Source: Paludibacteraceae bacterium
Lineage (GTDB): Bacteria > Bacteroidota > Bacteroidia > Bacteroidales > Paludibacteraceae
NCBI GenBank assembly: GCA_017443145.1
Contig: JAFSPA010000012.1
Span: forward strand, 62,001-126,000
DNA: 64,000 nt
Reading direction: 5' to 3'
Below are positions 17,312-26,488 of this stretch, one piece after another. The notes below the pieces were generated by a model. It was not told the origin of the DNA. It was given only the letters and a program-made list of their open reading frames with translations, and did no database searches. The first letter of the stretch is position 1. Each line of letters begins with the position of its first letter. A program made the translations under genes and the position numbers.

Positions 17312-19990
17312 TTATTGTTTTGGTTGTAATTGATTAAGTTCTTGTTTTGGTTGGTCGAGCTGATTGAGCTCTTGCTTGGGTTGCAGTTCTCTGATAGCTG
17401 CCTGTTTGAGGCTGTCTTGACGCAGACTGTCACGACGGATCTTCTCCTGTTTCATGACGTGACGGAGGTAAGCCGCAGAATCGAAGTGTTGCAGCTCGGT
17501 CTCTACCTTCACTTCCTCGAAGGTGATGTCGAACTCAACGCGGCGGTTCTTAGCACGACCGGCCTTAGTCTTGTTATCAGCAATAGGCACTGTCAAACCG
17601 TAACCCTTAGCGGAGATACGTTCTTGCGGAACACCTTGTTTAACGAGGTAGTTCATAACGCTGTTAGCACGTGCGTCAGAGAGCTTGAGGTTGTAGTCCT
17701 CTTTACCTACGTTATCGGTGTGACCCTGAACCTCAATGATGAAGTTCTTGTTCTCGATGAACTGTTGTGCTATTTGGTTCAACAGCGGGAATGAAACAGG
17801 TTTGATAACCGCTTTACCGGTCTCGAACTGGATACCTTGCATAGCTTTCTTGAGCAAGTTACGGATCTCTTTCTTCACTTCCGGACAACCTCTGTTATAC
17901 TCGAGACCAGGAACGGTCGGGCACTCGTCGAGATAGTCTGGTACACCGTCACCATCGGTATCAAGTTCGCAACCAACTGAATCAACATAGCCGCGAGCCT
18001 CAACCGGCGTGTTCGGGCACTTATCTCTCCAATCCGGTACACTGTCACCGTCGCTATCCAGTTCACAACCCTTCTCGTCCACGAAGCCACGTGCACCAAG
18101 CGGTGTGTTCGGGCACTCGTCGAGATAGTCGTAAACACCGTCAGAGTCGGTATCGAGTTCGCAACCACGCTCGTTGATGAAGCCGCGAGCCTCAACAGGC
18201 GTGTTCGGGCAGTCGTCCATATAATCAGGTACTCCGTCACCGTCGGTATCCAACGTACAACCGTGCTCATCTACATAACCACGTGCCTCAGGAACAGTGT
18301 TCGGGCAGAGGTCAAGGTAGTCGTAAACACCATCACTATCCGTATCCAGCGGGCAACCTAACGTGTCGATAAGACCGTAAGCTGCAGATGGAGTATTCGG
18401 GCAGTTATCCAGATAATCTGGCACTCCGTCACCGTCACTATCCAGCGGACAACCGAGTTTATCCACCATGATATTTGTCGGCGTATTCGGGCAGACATCC
18501 AGCTTGTCGAAGATACCATCCTTATCCGAGTCTTTGTCCTTCTTGTTCGTACCCCAAACAATGCTGAAACCGAGGGCTACATTGAAGCCTTTGGACTTAT
18601 ACGGAATAGGCGCGTTATCTTTGTACGCGTACGACGTCGGGATATAGTCCATAGCGAGGGTCATGTTCACACCGTCATACGGCATAAAGCTCAGACCTGC
18701 ACCGATATTACTGAACTTACCGTTATTAATCAGCGAGTAGGATACCGCTAAGTTGAACCAGTTGCACGGACGTACCGCACCACCGATGGTCAACTCCTCG
18801 TAGAGACGGTAGTTATAAAGCGTGGTCTTGCTGTAGATACCTATGCCGAGGATGTTATTGCAGAAGTTAGCATCCACACCTACATTCAAGTGCATGTTCA
18901 CGATACGGGCAAAACCGTCCGTACCGGTCTCAGAATGCATACCTTTAACGAAATTGGTAAGCGCTGTCTGCGTATCGCTCCACAAACTGTCGGTACTGAA
19001 TTTATCGTCCACTACATAATGGTCGTACTTGAATTCGCCTACACCGGTGAACGTGGTATCAATAGAGGTCTTGTAGTTCTTACCTTTGGTCCAATATATG
19101 AAACCGAGGTCATTCAACGCAAAGGAGATCTGGACTTGGTCAATCGGCTTGTAGGTAGCACCGATATCGATAGCAGCACCGTAACCGGCAGGAGTGATAT
19201 AGTCCGTAACCTTCATGTTCTTGGTAGCCTCGCGCAGATTCATCTTCTCGAAGTTGTCCCAATTAACGCGTTCGGGCATCAAGGCTGCCAGCGGGGCAGC
19301 GATATCCACCTTACCCTCGCCATGCACAACCCATTTCTCAATTGACGCATCCACATCAATCTTCGTGTTGCGCATACCGATATATGCCTGGCCGAGTAAG
19401 AACTTGAGCTTACCACCGACTGTCCAGTGCTCGTTGATGACGTGCGAGTAGCCACCACTGATTTCGGTATAAGCACTGATGTGTGTGCCCATCTGCGACA
19501 GATCGTAGTAGTTGTTGCCATCCAGGTTCTTCATACCTCCTAACAGCATAAAGGCAAACATGTCACGTGGCAGTGCGAACCCGGCGTCAATACGCTCCAT
19601 TATGTTGATGTTGATATAACCCTTCTCCTTGTAGCGGAAACCGAAACCGAGGATATTAAGTGTCATATCGGTGTTGGTGAGCATCGCCTTGCGGAAGGCC
19701 TTATACAGTTTCTCACGATCACCACCTTCGGGGTGGAGCGCCGTGATAGTCTTGCCTTGGTAGTTATAGATAACGTCACTCATGGTCAGCGAGTTATTTC
19801 CTGCCCAGAAGCTCATGTAGCCGAGCGGCGTGAAGTTCACGTATCCGTTGCTAACAGGCTGGAAGGCAGGGTTGACAATATGACGCATGGGAGCGTTCTC
19901 CAAGAAGAAGAGCGTGTTCACTTCCTGTGCGGAACCAAAAGATGCCACACTCAGAAGAACGATAAGTAATGTGTTACGTAGATTTTTCAT
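17312..19990 (-). CDS. DUF5723 / thrombospondin-3 / OmpA outer membrane protein
   Basis: 892 aa with signal peptide (cleavage after 'SVASFGSAQ'). Residues ~25-495 are a DUF5723-type beta-rich barrel-like domain ('HIVNPAFQPVSNGYVNFTPLG'). About 500-735 hold seven thrombospondin type 3 calcium repeats (pattern DxDxDGVxDYxDxCPNTP). About 745-850 form an OmpA peptidoglycan-binding domain ('VQGHTDNVGKEDYNLKLSDARA'). The C-terminus is a Gln/Pro-rich repeat of 'PKQELNQL'. It likely anchors the outer membrane to peptidoglycan. It is 15 nt downstream of a lipoprotein gene, so the two may form a complex. Confidence 0.87.
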   Translation of the reverse strand: MKNLRNTLLIVLLSVASFGSAQEVNTLFFLENAPMRHIVNPAFQPVSNGYVNFTPLGYMSFWAGNNSLTMSDVIYNYQGKTITALHPEGGDREKLYKAFRKAMLTNTDMTLNILGFGFRYKEKGYININIMERIDAGFALPRDMFAFMLLGGMKNLDGNNYYDLSQMGTHISAYTEISGGYSHVINEHWTVGGKLKFLLGQAYIGMRNTKIDVDASIEKWVVHGEGKVDIAAPLAALMPERVNWDNFEKMNLREATKNMKVTDYITPAGYGAAIDIGATYKPIDQVQISFALNDLGFIYWTKGKNYKTSIDTTFTGVGEFKYDHYVVDDKFSTDSLWSDTQTALTNFVKGMHSETGTDGFARIVNMHLNVGVDANFCNNILGIGIYSKTTLYNYRLYEELTIGGAVRPCNWFNLAVSYSLINNGKFSNIGAGLSFMPYDGVNMTLAMDYIPTSYAYKDNAPIPYKSKGFNVALGFSIVWGTNKKDKDSDKDGIFDKLDVCPNTPTNIMVDKLGCPLDSDGDGVPDYLDNCPNTPSAAYGLIDTLGCPLDTDSDGVYDYLDLCPNTVPEARGYVDEHGCTLDTDGDGVPDYMDDCPNTPVEARGFINERGCELDTDSDGVYDYLDECPNTPLGARGFVDEKGCELDSDGDSVPDWRDKCPNTPVEARGYVDSVGCELDTDGDGVPDYLDECPTVPGLEYNRGCPEVKKEIRNLLKKAMQGIQFETGKAVIKPVSFPLLNQIAQQFIENKNFIIEVQGHTDNVGKEDYNLKLSDARANSVMNYLVKQGVPQERISAKGYGLTVPIADNKTKAGRAKNRRVEFDITFEEVKVETELQHFDSAAYLRHVMKQEKIRRDSLRQDSLKQAAIRELQPKQELNQLDQPKQELNQLQPKQ

Positions 19991-20005
19991 TGCTGTGCCC
20001 TCCTA

Positions 20006-21871
20006 TTATTTTTTATTGTTTTTATTGAAGTTAAACACAGCATCGAGGTTCGTTGTCAAACCTATCTGCATCTTGAGTTGGTCCTCCGAGGTGAGTCGGA
20101 TGAGGAAGTTCGGGTCGGTCTTGTACTCGTCGTGCAAGTCCTTGCCGTCGAGTTCGACGAAGTAACTGATGTGCTTTACTTTGGTCAACGCATCGAAGTG
20201 CTTCTTGTGCAAGTCCATCGTGTAGAGCGTCTTACCCGGCTGGCTTATGGTCGAAATACCCGAGCTGAACGTATATTGCGGTGCGTTGAAGGTCAACGTA
20301 TCGATAGCGGATATACGCAGCGGCTTTTTGGTAGTCGGGTCCAAGACCTCGTTGTAGTTCTCGTCGTAGAAACGAATCACACCGCGAACAGTGAGCGGGA
20401 TGCGGTTCTCAACAGCCAGAACGAGCTTCACGTCACTAGCCTTGATAGTATCGATAACATCCACACTGGCTGCCAGCGAGTCCATCGAGTACTTGCTCAC
20501 GTTCACATCCTTGGTCGTGTCCACATAGCTGGCTTCCACACCCTCGTTGAAGGTCAGAGGAGCAAACATGTCGGCTTCCACTTTCACTTTCGTATTCGGC
20601 AGTACGCGAATCTGAGGTGTCTGCGTCGAGTCGAAGTCGATGAAGAACTTGTAGCCTAATACATCCGGACGGTTGACAAACATCTTATCAATCTGTCCGC
20701 GATACGTATCTTTGTCGAAGAGCACCACGTTATGTACACTGTCACCAATCGGAGCGGTGATAGGCAAGTACTGACCGGGCTTCTCGAAGGTCTCTTTGCG
20801 GCTAACGAGTGTGCGAGCGGCATCGAAATAAGCGAAGATAGAGTCGTTTTTCTCTGTGTTCTTGGCGTACAGATACTCTCCGTGCATCGCCATAACACCG
20901 GTGATCGTGTGCGTGATATGCACATTGACTTGCGGGTCGTGGAAGGTGAGGGTAGCTTTCTTAAACGAGCTCCAGTTTTTCCACTCGTCCTCTATGACGA
21001 TGGCGTCCGCATCCCTCATCTCTTTCGACGGACGGAAGAAACCCCAGATAGCCTCGTATTTCACGAACTGCACGGTCAATCCGTAATCGTAGGATGCATT
21101 GGTAGGGATTGGTTCCGTGAAAGTGGTCGGAACGGTGAAGGTGAACTTAATATGCATCTTGCACGAGTCCTTCACGTTGGTGGGATACTTCTTCCAGTCG
21201 GTCTCGTCGTGCTTGGTCATCATGTCCAAGACGAAACGTTCAATGGTAATAGGCACTGGCTGGTCGTATTTGAACTGTCCTTCGTCGCATATGCGAATGA
21301 CCTTCCCCTCAGGACGGTGGAACTCGTCACCAAGTACCAACTCCACTTTATTGACCCATGCTTCCTCCAGTGGCAAGTTGGTATGGCCAACCCTACTGGT
21401 GAAGCTGGCGTTGGTGATAGCAGCACTGTCCAAACGCTCGTCATAGACATCTTGGTTGATGTCCTTGAGGTGGAGCGAGAACGGGAAGTCCAACGTGATA
21501 GGCACTCCCTTCGCTGTGATTTCACCAGTAGCGGAAAGATAGCCCATCTCATTGAGTTTATCGTACACGTTGAAGTGCTTCGGACCGAAGTTCGTAATCT
21601 TAGACGCCAAATCCACATCGTGGTAAGGACGACTAATGTCAAACGTGTCACGGAAATACAGGACTTTGTCGTCACCGACATAAATACCTTCCACCTGACC
21701 ATTGCCGAGGAAATCACCGAGAGTAGCGGACATACTACCCATAGGGATGGCTAAACCCATCTCTAACTCGGCTTTGGTGTCGATGTTTTGCAGATCAATA
21801 TCTGCCTTACAACCACTCAAAACACCTACTATTAATAGGGTAAGAGCACCGAATAAGTAACGTTTTTTCAT
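20006..21871 (-). CDS. Large hypothetical lipoprotein
   Basis: 621 aa. The start is MKKRYLFGA at 21871, giving a lipoprotein signal peptide with lipobox 'GVLSGC' (Cys21). A longer in-frame extension to 22123 would run across the promoter and the helicase gene and is rejected. The body is mostly beta-strand, with no domain I can name; 'MGLAIPMGSMSATLGDFLG' near the N-terminus resembles conserved Bacteroidota outer-membrane lipoproteins found next to DUF5723-OmpA genes. First gene of the operon leading to yebC and rsmG. Function unknown. Confidence 0.8.
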   Translation of the reverse strand: MKKRYLFGALTLLIVGVLSGCKADIDLQNIDTKAELEMGLAIPMGSMSATLGDFLGNGQVEGIYVGDDKVLYFRDTFDISRPYHDVDLASKITNFGPKHFNVYDKLNEMGYLSATGEITAKGVPITLDFPFSLHLKDINQDVYDERLDSAAITNASFTSRVGHTNLPLEEAWVNKVELVLGDEFHRPEGKVIRICDEGQFKYDQPVPITIERFVLDMMTKHDETDWKKYPTNVKDSCKMHIKFTFTVPTTFTEPIPTNASYDYGLTVQFVKYEAIWGFFRPSKEMRDADAIVIEDEWKNWSSFKKATLTFHDPQVNVHITHTITGVMAMHGEYLYAKNTEKNDSIFAYFDAARTLVSRKETFEKPGQYLPITAPIGDSVHNVVLFDKDTYRGQIDKMFVNRPDVLGYKFFIDFDSTQTPQIRVLPNTKVKVEADMFAPLTFNEGVEASYVDTTKDVNVSKYSMDSLAASVDVIDTIKASDVKLVLAVENRIPLTVRGVIRFYDENYNEVLDPTTKKPLRISAIDTLTFNAPQYTFSSGISTISQPGKTLYTMDLHKKHFDALTKVKHISYFVELDGKDLHDEYKTDPNFLIRLTSEDQLKMQIGLTTNLDAVFNFNKNNKK

Positions 21872-21904
21872 ATCTATTGTATTGGTTTGCACTAAAAAAC
21901 GCGG

Positions 21905-21936
21905 CAAAGGTACAAAAAATATTTTATTTATACAAA
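21905..21936 (-). promoter_or_regulatory. Promoter of the lipoprotein-OmpA-yebC-rsmG operon
   Basis: Minus strand: TTTG (21936-21933), 20 nt, TACCTTTG (21912-21905). The -7 box is 33 nt before the ATG at 21871. Confidence 0.8.
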
Positions 21937-21960
21937 TAAAAAGTGTATTTTTTAAAGAAA

Positions 21961-23400
21961 TTATGGCCGAATGATGTAAATTTGCTCCGTTGCGCGGGTG
22001 AGCGCCGTATAATACCATCGCAGATAGTCGCGTAAGCCCTCCTCGGCGGATGCCGCTCCTCCCGTTTGTCGGGAGGACGCTCCGGGATTCGGCGTACCCG
22101 GGTCTATGAACACCCGTTTCCACTGTCCGCCTTGCGCCTTATGACACGTCACAGCATAGGCAAAACGAACTTGCAAGGCGTTGTAGTACACGTTTTCGCG
22201 AATCACTTTCGCCAGGTCTTTTTTGTTGCGTATCTCTGGGTAGTCCTCCGCTATCTTCATATACAGTTCGCGCTGCAGCGCATAACTCTTGTCCGGCGAG
22301 TCCGTAAAGAGGGTGTCTATCCAAAGGATAGCATCTACGTCGTAATCGTAGTCCACAAGCCGTAGAGAGGCATCGATAAAGTGAAAACCGTAGAGCTCGC
22401 GCTCGTTGCGTAAGCGTGTTATCTCCATGATATCACCATTGGCGAGGAAGGGTAGGTTGTCGTATTCCTTAGTCCAGAAATAGTTATTCTTGCTGACCAT
22501 CAGCCGGTCGCCGTTACTGATTCGGTCCTCTTTCCAGAACACTCTCGCGCGCACGCCCTGATTATATAGGTTGGTGCGCTTATTGCTGCGCGTAAGGATA
22601 ATTGTCTCCTCGTCGCCCACTTCCTGATAGCTGCGTTCCAACACTTCCTGCACATCCGTGCCGTGTATCATCTGTACATCCGAGCAGGACTCAATTTGTA
22701 CGGTGAAATAATCGTGCCCTTGGGCTAAGAAATCGGAAGAATTAAGCTGTTCACGCAGTTTGGTGGCGTTGCGTAATATACCGCTGTCGAGTGCTTGTCG
22801 GGCGACTTGCGTGAGGCTGTAACCGGTAACGGTTAGACCATAACCGGCAAGGAAGTCCGGCTCGAGCGCTTTGCTCTCGCTCGAACCAACAGGAGGTAGC
22901 TGCGCATCGTCACCAAGCAGCAGTAGGGAGCAGCCTTGACCGCTATAGACATACTGAATAAGGTCGTTGAGCAAGCTGCCCGAACCGAAATTATCGTTGT
23001 CACGCACCGCAGGAATCATACTTGCTTCATCTACGATGAACAGCGTGTTCGTATTGCGGTTATCCGCCACCGAGAACGTCTCACTCACGGCGGAGTCCTG
23101 ACGGTAGATCCACTTATGGATAGTGAAAGCCGGATAGCCCGAGTATTTAGACAGCACTTTCGCCGCACGACCGGTAGGCGCCAAAAGCACCGAGTTGATC
23201 TGCAGCTTCTCCAACGCACGCACTAAGGCACTCACTACGCTCGTCTTACCTGTTCCCGCATAGCCTTTCAGCACAAAACACTTGTGCGGATCCGTACTCA
23301 CCATAAACCGACCGAGACGAGTGAAGAGTTCGTCTTTTTCGGGGTTCGGGTCGAACGGAAGCTCCGATTTTATGCGCGATATGATGAAATTTTCTAACAA
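21961..23400 (-). CDS. RecD-like superfamily 1 DNA helicase
   Basis: 479 aa if the TTG at 23400 is used. The first ATG (23523) would place 41 non-conserved residues inside the divergent SRP-like RNA, while the protein-like sequence begins 'LLENFIISRIK'. Motif I 'GYAGTGKTS' (46-54), 'APTGRAAKVLS', Walker B 'TLFIVDEASM', 'LLLGDDAQLPPVG', and the C-terminal UvrD_C_2 part with 'AYAVTCHKAQGGQW' and 'YTALTRA'. Likely a 5'-3' helicase acting in repair or recombination. A Gly/Ala/Ser-rich insertion (DNA 22036-22089) just before the last motif looks repeat-derived. Start is uncertain. Confidence 0.85.
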   Translation of the reverse strand: MLENFIISRIKSELPFDPNPEKDELFTRLGRFMVSTDPHKCFVLKGYAGTGKTSVVSALVRALEKLQINSVLLAPTGRAAKVLSKYSGYPAFTIHKWIYRQDSAVSETFSVADNRNTNTLFIVDEASMIPAVRDNDNFGSGSLLNDLIQYVYSGQGCSLLLLGDDAQLPPVGSSESKALEPDFLAGYGLTVTGYSLTQVARQALDSGILRNATKLREQLNSSDFLAQGHDYFTVQIESCSDVQMIHGTDVQEVLERSYQEVGDEETIILTRSNKRTNLYNQGVRARVFWKEDRISNGDRLMVSKNNYFWTKEYDNLPFLANGDIMEITRLRNERELYGFHFIDASLRLVDYDYDVDAILWIDTLFTDSPDKSYALQRELYMKIAEDYPEIRNKKDLAKVIRENVYYNALQVRFAYAVTCHKAQGGQWKRVFIDPGTPNPGASSRQTGGAASAEEGLRDYLRWYYTALTRATEQIYIIRP

Positions 23401-23423
23401 ATTGTTATTTTTTTTGCCAAAAA

Positions 23424-23455
23424 CTTGTGTGTTCCAAATAATTGTAGTACTTTTG
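23424..23455 (+). promoter_or_regulatory. Promoter of the SRP-like RNA
   Basis: CTTG (23424-23427), 20 nt, TACTTTTG (23448-23455). It faces a stretch with no protein-coding gene on this strand, supporting an RNA gene. Confidence 0.75.
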
Positions 23456-23461
23456 CAGCAC

Positions 23462-23680
23462 TTTTTCCAGTTTTGGTTATCTGGGGTCCCCGGAAATACC
23501 ATTTCTGGGGAAGCGTGGAACAAGGCGGCGCACTTTACAAGGGTTTACCCGCAGTCGTGCAAGCCTTAGTTTGAGCTTAGGTAGGTGCTATACGACCAGC
23601 TCCCTCTAAATTCCCCCAGGTCTTGACCGAAGCAAGGGTAGGAGGTTGTAGCGGTGCGATGTAGTTAGCCTACCTTTTTT
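23462..23680 (+). ncRNA. ffs: Probable signal recognition particle RNA (large type)
   Basis: About 219 nt between a strong promoter and a T-run at 23675-23680, not coding. It holds the SRP helix-8 core: CAGGTC (23617-23622), six nt, GAAGCA (23629-23634), the same spacing as in E. coli 4.5S RNA, flanked by CCCCC and AAGGG that can pair. An Alu-like segment TTTACCCGCAGTC lies near 23544-23556. The 5' part also has a 10-bp hairpin, 23488-23497 with 23501-23510. The ends can pair (GGTTA 23475-23479 with TAGCC 23666-23670). The call rests on motif recognition; a 6S-like or other RNA is less likely. Exact ends are estimates. Confidence 0.68.
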
Positions 23681-25067
23681 AGTGCCTTATTCCGAGCAAG
23701 TCGTATTCTTTTCCGTCCACGATAATCCGGATTGTTCCGTCGCGCAATACCTTACGCGCAGCGCTTTGCGGCGTGGTCGGTTGCATCATACTTGTGGCTG
23801 TTTGGTAGGCTTTCATTGCATCGGGAATACCATATCCGAAGTCGGCGTCGGGATGCGTATAGTGGTCGGCCGAGCGAATAATCAGGTCGCGCAGCTGCAT
23901 GTTCGTCAGATTCGGTAACGCTGACCATAAGCAAGCCGCAAAACCGGCAAATAGCGGCGTAGCAAAACTGGTTCCGTTGCCATAACCCTCTGTCACACCG
24001 TCCGCTGCGATATACCAAGCACTCTCGCCTAATGCACACACATCCGGTTTGACGCGGCCGTCGGCACTCGGACCACGTGAAGAGAAACTCGCTACGTCGC
24101 GGTTATACGTCACTGCACCCACACCGCAGATACTGTCGGCATCGCTGGGCGCACCCAAATAGCGCCAATCTTTACTGCCGTCATTACCCATCGCAATACA
24201 CACGAAAAGCCCTTTACGCGCGGCAATAGTCGCAGCGCGAGAACAGCGGATTGTCTTGCCGTTCAACTGGGCATAGGTCAAGTTCCAGGCTGAGTTATCG
24301 AACGTGTGATAGCCCAATGAGGCGGTGAAGATATGTGCCCCGAGACTGTCGGCTTTCTCCAGTGCTACAACGAGATTGTCCATCTCTTTGGGACTTTCTG
24401 TATCGTATTCTTCCGAGCGGATCAGGTAGTAGTGTGCATTAACCGCTGCGCCGTGATATGTGGACGTGTTTCCGGCAATAAAGGACAATACTCTCTCGCC
24501 GTGACCGCCGGTGGAACCGAAGAAATCGTAGCTATCGTCGGTCAAATCATAGTGCCCGAGCAAATGCTCGCTATCGACCCAGTTAATCTTATTGGCATTG
24601 GTAAAACCGTTGTCACAGATAGCGATACGTATTCCTTGTCCCTCAAAGCCGAGTTCGTGTAGTGGATGCAGATTGTAGATCTTCTGCTGTTCGTAGTACG
24701 TGCCGTTTGCGGTCTGCGCATGTGGCACAGTGTTTTTACGGGGCGAGATACTCGATGGAATCGTCTTGTCCCGCGTCATCGTAGCCGAGACGACATAGGG
24801 TAGTGCCCGAATAGCTTGTATCACTGTGCTGTCGTCGGTCTCTATCGTTGCACCGTTGAACCAGCGGGAAGTGTGGTAAACGGTCGCACCTAAGTCCTGC
24901 ATACCTTGAAGGTACGTGGCAGACACAGGGTAGTCCAGTTCGTCTATCTCGATGCCCCGCGCTTGCCGCATCTCAATAGCTGTAGGCGAGAGGGCAGGTT
25001 CTATGCTACCGACTTTGTCGGTAAAAGTAACGAAATAGGCATTCAAAAGGATAAAGAGTAAGCTCAT
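23679..25067 (-). CDS. Subtilisin-like (S8) serine protease
   Basis: 462 aa. The catalytic triad is visible: Asp152 in 'IAICDNGF', His189 in 'GGHGERVLSFIAG', Ser367 in 'GNGTSFATPLFAG'. The N-terminus is hydrophobic ('SLLFILLNAYFVTF'), consistent with export, followed by a propeptide-like region. The last ~27 residues (ARKVLRDGTIRIIV... to GIRH) resemble the C-terminal tail of the InlB-repeat protein at the start of the window, suggesting shared export or anchoring. It overlaps the rlmD stop by 4 nt. Its stop coincides with the T-run ending the convergent SRP-like RNA. Substrate unknown. Confidence 0.9.
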   Translation of the reverse strand: MSLLFILLNAYFVTFTDKVGSIEPALSPTAIEMRQARGIEIDELDYPVSATYLQGMQDLGATVYHTSRWFNGATIETDDSTVIQAIRALPYVVSATMTRDKTIPSSISPRKNTVPHAQTANGTYYEQQKIYNLHPLHELGFEGQGIRIAICDNGFTNANKINWVDSEHLLGHYDLTDDSYDFFGSTGGHGERVLSFIAGNTSTYHGAAVNAHYYLIRSEEYDTESPKEMDNLVVALEKADSLGAHIFTASLGYHTFDNSAWNLTYAQLNGKTIRCSRAATIAARKGLFVCIAMGNDGSKDWRYLGAPSDADSICGVGAVTYNRDVASFSSRGPSADGRVKPDVCALGESAWYIAADGVTEGYGNGTSFATPLFAGFAACLWSALPNLTNMQLRDLIIRSADHYTHPDADFGYGIPDAMKAYQTATSMMQPTTPQSAARKVLRDGTIRIIVDGKEYDLLGIRH

Positions 25068-26488
25068 ACGCGACGGGTTAACAGTACCACATTCTCCACG
25101 TGCTGGGTCTGCGGGAACATATCCACCGGCTGTATGGCAACAATCTGATAGTCCGCGTCTAACAGTGCCAAATCACGCGCTTGAGTCGCAGGATTACAGC
25201 TCACATAGACAATCCGTTCCGGGGCTGCGTGCAGAATAACATCGACCACATCGGGGTGCATTCCTGCTCTTGGCGGGTCGGTGATGATAACATCCGGACG
25301 GCCGTTTTGCTCGATGAAATCGGCAGAAAGTACATCTTTCATATCTCCAGCATAGAAAGCGGTGTTGTCCAAGTGGTTGAGTCGCGCATTGATACGCGCG
25401 TCAATAACCGCATCTTCCACGTACTCTATTCCCACCACCTTGCTCGCGTAGGGAGCAACGAAATTTGCGATAGTGCCTGTGCCGGTATATAGGTCATAAA
25501 TCAGCGGTTTCTCTTTTCCGCCTTCGAGTGCAAAACGGCGTGCCACTTTGTACAGCTCGTACGCTTGGTCGGTATTGGTCTGGTAGAAGGATTTAGGACC
25601 CACTTTGAACTGCAGGTCCTCCATCTGTTCCATAATATAATCCTGACCGTAGAATGTCTCCACCGGCAGGTCACCTATTGTATCGTTGAACTTCGTGTTC
25701 ACGCAGTACATAAGGCTTATAATCTGTGGGAAACGCTCATGAAGCATAGTCAGCAGGCCTTCTATCTCTGCCGTTTTTTCCGCAATCACCAGCACTACCA
25801 TCAGTTCGCCGATGTGGTTATTGCGTATCATCATATTGCGCAGTTGTCCCTCGTGACTGCGTTCGTTGTAGAACGTCAGTTGGTGGCTGATAGCGTATTC
25901 GCGCACGGCGTTGCGTATCTCGTTTTGGATATTCGGCATCAAATGGCACTCGTCTATCTGCAGCACTTTGTCAAAGCAGTTTGGTATATGAAAACCGAGT
26001 GCAGGTTCGCGAAGGGTCATATCTTCCGGATTGGCCTTTAGTTCGCACATCTGTTCAGTCGTCAGCCACTTATGTTCGGCAAAAGTGAACTCTAACTTAT
26101 TGCGATATTCATACGTCTTGGCGCTACCTAATATCGGTAAAATCGAAGGAATCTGCAGCTTCCCGATGCGCGTGAGGTTATCCGTCACCTGTTGTTGCTT
26201 CCAGCGCAGCTGTTCCTCGTACGGCAGTATCTGCCATTTGCAACCGCCACAGATACCGTAATGTTTGCAAACCGGTTCACAACGTTTGGCGGAAGGCTGA
26301 ATAAGTCGTGCTACACGGCCTTCCATATATGAGTGCTTTTTCTTTGTCACTTGGATATCTACGATATCGCCCGGCACGCAGTAGGGCACAAAAACCACTA
26401 CATCATCTACGCGCGCCAGAGACTTTCCCTCTGCGGCTACATCCGTAATCTCAATATGTTCTAATATAGGTAGATTCTTTTTTTTCAT
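25064..26488 (-). CDS. rlmD: 23S rRNA (uracil-C5)-methyltransferase RlmD-like
   Basis: TrmA/RumA family enzyme that methylates a uridine in 23S rRNA (U1939-type in E. coli; site here inferred). The N-terminal TRAM domain is residues ~1-65; the [4Fe-4S] cysteines are in 'CEPVCKHYGICGGCKW'. The C-terminal SAM domain shows 'DLYTGTGTIANFVA', then 'DPPRAGMHPDVV' and the catalytic cysteine in 'VYVSCNPATQARDL'. 474 aa is usual. It overlaps both neighbours by 4 nt, so three genes are translationally coupled. Bacteroidota often carry several paralogues, so the exact target is uncertain. Confidence 0.9.
   Translation of the reverse strand: MKKKNLPILEHIEITDVAAEGKSLARVDDVVVFVPYCVPGDIVDIQVTKKKHSYMEGRVARLIQPSAKRCEPVCKHYGICGGCKWQILPYEEQLRWKQQQVTDNLTRIGKLQIPSILPILGSAKTYEYRNKLEFTFAEHKWLTTEQMCELKANPEDMTLREPALGFHIPNCFDKVLQIDECHLMPNIQNEIRNAVREYAISHQLTFYNERSHEGQLRNMMIRNNHIGELMVVLVIAEKTAEIEGLLTMLHERFPQIISLMYCVNTKFNDTIGDLPVETFYGQDYIMEQMEDLQFKVGPKSFYQTNTDQAYELYKVARRFALEGGKEKPLIYDLYTGTGTIANFVAPYASKVVGIEYVEDAVIDARINARLNHLDNTAFYAGDMKDVLSADFIEQNGRPDVIITDPPRAGMHPDVVDVILHAAPERIVYVSCNPATQARDLALLDADYQIVAIQPVDMFPQTQHVENVVLLTRRV

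Noticed and set aside
16615..17337. 240-codon plus-strand ORF opposite yebC
   Set aside because: Mirror of a conserved gene, no independent support.
17890..18540. DNA direct repeats of about 90 bp in the OmpA gene
   Set aside because: They are simply the codons of the seven thrombospondin-3 repeats, not a separate element.
20732..21754. 340-codon plus-strand ORF opposite the large lipoprotein
   Set aside because: Pure shadow: the minus-strand gene has a lipobox, a promoter and operon context; this one has none.
21872..22123. 84-residue N-terminal extension of the large lipoprotein
   Set aside because: It would run through the promoter at 21905-21936 and the end of the helicase gene and hide a proper lipoprotein signal peptide.
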